A stretch of 24,104 bases of DNA from Flavobacteriales bacterium (GTDB lineage Bacteria > Bacteroidota > Bacteroidia > Flavobacteriales > PHOS-HE28): positions 1 through 24,104 of the forward strand of contig SSGN01000189.1 of the NCBI GenBank assembly GCA_008016945.1, given 5' to 3'. This document shows, piece after piece, positions 21,911 to 24,104 of the stretch (within the stretch, counting starts at the first letter, position 1; each line of letters opens with the position of its first letter). Made by a program: the position numbers and the translations under genes. The notes under the pieces are model-generated. The model saw only the letters and a program-made list of their open reading frames with translations, was not told the DNA's origin and did not search any database.

Positions 21911-23194
21911 ATGATCACCGGCCGCCCACTACCTCTCCGCACCTTCCTGGTGTTCGCGACCGGCTTGGCAAGTCTTCTCACCCTCTTCGCGTGGAACACC
22001 AATGCGCCCACCATGGGCAGGGTGCTCACCCATGGGAGCGATCCATTGGGCTACTACCAGTACCTCCCCGCGTTGTTGATCCAAGGCGACTGGCGTGCCA
22101 TGGCGTACGTGCACCTGCTGGAGAACGGCCAGGGCCTCAACCTGTTCTCCATGGGCGTGGCCTTCATGCAAGCCCCGTTCTTCTTAGCCGCCTGGGCTTG
22201 GTGCGAGCTCATGGGGATCCCCGCCACCGGGTACGAGTTGCCCTTCGTGTTCGCACGGCTGCTGGCCACTTCGTCCTATACCGCGCTCGGTAGCCTGATC
22301 CTGCTGAACGTATTGTTAGTGCGGAGCCACCGTGTGGTGGCCTGGCTATCGGTACTGGCCATCCTGTTCGGCACCACGTTGTACTACTACACGGTGCACG
22401 AAGGAGGCATGTCGCATGCCTATTGCTTCTTTCTCATGGCGGCCATCGTTGGCCTTACCGATCGCATGGTGCGTGCGCCTGGCGGATCCACGTTGGTGGT
22501 CCTCTTCCTCTGCCTTGGTCTGGTGGTGCTGATCCGACCATTGCATGCGGTGGTGGGGCTTTTCGTGCTCTTTCATGGAACCGCAGGGTTGGCCGGTGCC
22601 TGGCGCACCCGGGTCGGTTGGCTGCGCACCTATCCCGTGGCGGCTGTTACCGGGTCGCTCGTCGCGGTGCTCGTATGGCTTCCCCAGGTCTTGTACTGGC
22701 ACACGGTGACAGGGTCGTGGTTCGTGTTCACCTACGGTACGAAGGGCGAGGGGTTCGATTGGCTCCACCCACATCTGCTCGACACCCTTTTCAGCCTGCA
22801 GAACGGTTGGTTCATCCACACCCCGCTGATGGTGGTGGTGATGGCGTTGCTGTTGTGGCAGGCGTGGCGGGGTGAAGGCAGCGCACGGCCCATCCTGCTC
22901 ATGTGGGCCTTGGTGTGGTACGTCTATTCCAGTTGGTGGTGCTGGTGGCTGGGGGGGGCGTTCGGTTACCGTGGCTTCATTGAGTACTATGCGTTCCTGA
23001 TCCTGCCCTTGGCCTGGGGCCTTGAGCGGCTGCGCACCGTGCCACGGTCGTGGTCCATCGCGGTGGTCCTGGTGCTGGCGTTGTTGGTGCGTACCAACAT
23101 CCGCTTGGGCGATCGCTACGTGTACCCCTGGGAGCGGCCCTCGTGGACCTGGGAAAAGCTCGGGAGGGTGTACGTGGAAGCGCTGTGGCGCTGA
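21911..23194 (+). CDS. polytopic membrane protein, GT-C glycosyltransferase-like
   Basis: A 427-residue protein with roughly ten to twelve hydrophobic helices. The first extracytoplasmic loop contains an acidic HGSDPLGYYQYLPALL segment (41-56), in the place where GT-C enzymes keep catalytic acidic residues. Another loop has FTYGTKGEGFDWLHPHLLDTLFSLQNGWF (about 273-301), a kind of block seen in Bacteroidota GT-C-like proteins of unknown acceptor. It would transfer sugars from polyprenyl-phosphate donors at the outer face of the inner membrane if this reading is right. The substrate is not readable. It converges on the partial gene at 23208 with 13 bp between stops and a hairpin there. I consider GT-C likely, but a lipid-linked polysaccharide polymerase or flippase is an alternative. 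Confidence 0.7.
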   Translation: MITGRPLPLRTFLVFATGLASLLTLFAWNTNAPTMGRVLTHGSDPLGYYQYLPALLIQGDWRAMAYVHLLENGQGLNLFSMGVAFMQAPFFLAAWAWCELMGIPATGYELPFVFARLLATSSYTALGSLILLNVLLVRSHRVVAWLSVLAILFGTTLYYYTVHEGGMSHAYCFFLMAAIVGLTDRMVRAPGGSTLVVLFLCLGLVVLIRPLHAVVGLFVLFHGTAGLAGAWRTRVGWLRTYPVAAVTGSLVAVLVWLPQVLYWHTVTGSWFVFTYGTKGEGFDWLHPHLLDTLFSLQNGWFIHTPLMVVVMALLLWQAWRGEGSARPILLMWALVWYVYSSWWCWWLGGAFGYRGFIEYYAFLILPLAWGLERLRTVPRSWSIAVVLVLALLVRTNIRLGDRYVYPWERPSWTWEKLGRVYVEALWR

Positions 23195-23195
23195 C

Positions 23196-23216
23196 GGGTT
23201 GCCAGGTTCACAACCC
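23196..23216. terminator. hairpin between the two convergent right-end genes
   Basis: GGGTTG at 23196-23201 pairs with CAACCC at 23211-23216 around a 9-nt loop. It spans the 13-bp gap and the stop codon of the minus-strand gene. The stem is short and lacks a U-run, so it is a modest candidate for a two-way terminator. Confidence 0.4.
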
Positions 23217-24104
23217 TCGAGCCCTGCGTGTGAAACAGACTTCCACTTCGAATCCCGTAAGTGTGATGGGCGTACGATCGAGGTTGATCATGTAGAAATT
23301 GCGGTACATGGTCGGATCCTGTGGGGGTATACGGAATTCCATGTTGAAGGTGCCCGGATCCGCATCCTGCGCCCAATAACTTGTCCGTTCCTGTGCCGTA
23401 TGTTCTTCCACTACGAACCGGATCCGGGCACTCGAGACGCCCGATACGTTGATCTGGGCGTAGAGGAGATCGGTGAGGTCCCAACGCAATTCCGCGACCT
23501 CCCAGGGGTATTCGGAGTCCGCCAGGCAGAGGGTGTTCGTGCCGGATGATCCGCTCGGTCCACAAGGAAGACTGTCGCAACGGGATCGTGCGGAGGATAT
23601 CGCGTAGGTTCCATGCTTCCAGATCGGTTCGCAGGTCACCGTACGGATGGATGGCCGCTTGGCGAACAGGGAATACTCCATGGGGTTGCCTCCCAGCACG
23701 ATCCATCGTTCTTCGGGAACGATGACCCGAAGCAGTTCCAGTGTGGTATCGGCCAATAGCTTCGGTAAGGGCATCCGGCCTTCGTTGGGGCCGTATGCGG
23801 CATCCCATACCAACAGGTCGTTCGTGCCGAGATAGGTGCCAGCGGAGGTGGCTGACGTGTCGAACGGGTCGATCCCGGAGAAGAGCGTGACCATCGGGGG
23901 CGCGTGCACCACCCGGTGGTGTGCTTCGGCCAGGTCGGCAACCGCATCGCCCACGACCCTGGCCACTCGCTCCACGGGCGAATCGTGTACGGGCAACGGG
24001 TGTTCCTGAAGGAATGCCCTCATGGCCCAGGCGATGTAGATCCCGCCGCCGACGATGCCGATCGACTTCCGCGGTAGAATGCTAAGAGAAGCCAGACGTT
24101 CCGG
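23208..24104 (-). CDS. C-terminal part of a membrane-anchored protein, 5' end outside window
   Basis: An ATG at 24023 would give 271 residues, but the frame stays open to the window edge. The extra 27 codons encode a hydrophobic helix (IGIVGGGIYIAWAM) just before that Met. The true protein is therefore larger, with its last membrane helix here followed by an extracytoplasmic domain of about 265 residues. The domain has a helical start (VERVARVVGDAVADLAEAHHRVVHAP), a GTYLGTNDLLVWDAAYGPNEGRMPL middle, four cysteines and a beta-rich end (RFVVEEHTAQERTSYWAQD). The arrangement fits the periplasmic C-terminal domain of a GT-C-like transferase, but that is inference. I do not recognise the family. 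Confidence 0.7.
   Translation of the reverse strand, partial: PERLASLSILPRKSIGIVGGGIYIAWAMRAFLQEHPLPVHDSPVERVARVVGDAVADLAEAHHRVVHAPPMVTLFSGIDPFDTSATSAGTYLGTNDLLVWDAAYGPNEGRMPLPKLLADTTLELLRVIVPEERWIVLGGNPMEYSLFAKRPSIRTVTCEPIWKHGTYAISSARSRCDSLPCGPSGSSGTNTLCLADSEYPWEVAELRWDLTDLLYAQINVSGVSSARIRFVVEEHTAQERTSYWAQDADPGTFNMEFRIPPQDPTMYRNFYMINLDRTPITLTGFEVEVCFTRRARGL

Overview
The window is chromosomal, GC-rich (roughly 60% by eye) and almost fully coding. The gene order purN / acpP-fabF-rnc-(IPExxxVDY protein)-pyk, the conserved small proteins typical of Bacteroidota (110-aa, 134-aa and 137-aa hypotheticals, and the cold-shock protein with a basic N-terminal extension) and TAnnTTTG-type -7 promoter elements point to a Bacteroidota member, probably a GC-rich Flavobacteriales-like lineage. 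That placement is inferred from gene content only; no 16S or marker tree is available here.

Layout. 1-2.9 kb: the 3' end of a hypothetical gene converges on a minus-strand set with an exported-looking superoxide dismutase, a biotin carboxyl carrier protein, RNase HI, a MarC-family membrane protein and purN. 3.7-8.1 kb: plus-strand fatty-acid, RNA-processing and glycolysis cluster acpP-fabF-rnc-IPExxxVDY-pyk. 8.1-12.4 kb: minus-strand AEC-family transporter, geranylgeranyl-reductase-family flavoprotein, pheS and a cyclophilin-type PPIase overlapping pheS by 4 bp. 12.4-13.8 kb: a small lipoprotein, a conserved 110-aa protein and a CvpA-family protein. 13.8-17.2 kb: minus-strand pentapeptide-repeat protein, GNAT acetyltransferase, cold-shock-domain protein and lysS. 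17.2-21.7 kb: plus-strand ParE/RelE-type toxin-antitoxin pair, SIS-domain phosphoglucose/phosphomannose isomerase, a broken GxxExxY gene inside a repeat-bounded cassette, lipB, a class-C beta-lactamase-fold serine hydrolase and a conserved 134-aa protein. 21.9-24.1 kb: a GT-C-like polytopic membrane protein converging on the C-terminal part of a membrane-anchored protein that runs off the window.

Most of the window is housekeeping: lipid synthesis (AcpP, FabF, BCCP), lipoylation (LipB), translation (PheS, LysS), RNA metabolism (RNase III, RNase HI, CSD protein), purine synthesis and sugar phosphate metabolism. The one region that looks mobile is 18811-19353. It fills the whole pgi/pmi-lipB gap with a frameshifted GxxExxY (PD-(D/E)XK-like) gene bounded by inverted arrays of an 8-bp CGCAGAG-type unit and a duplicated right end. 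The TA pair next to lysS, apparently driven by a promoter almost touching its start codon, is the other accessory element. I saw no tRNA, rRNA, CRISPR array, transposase or prophage gene.
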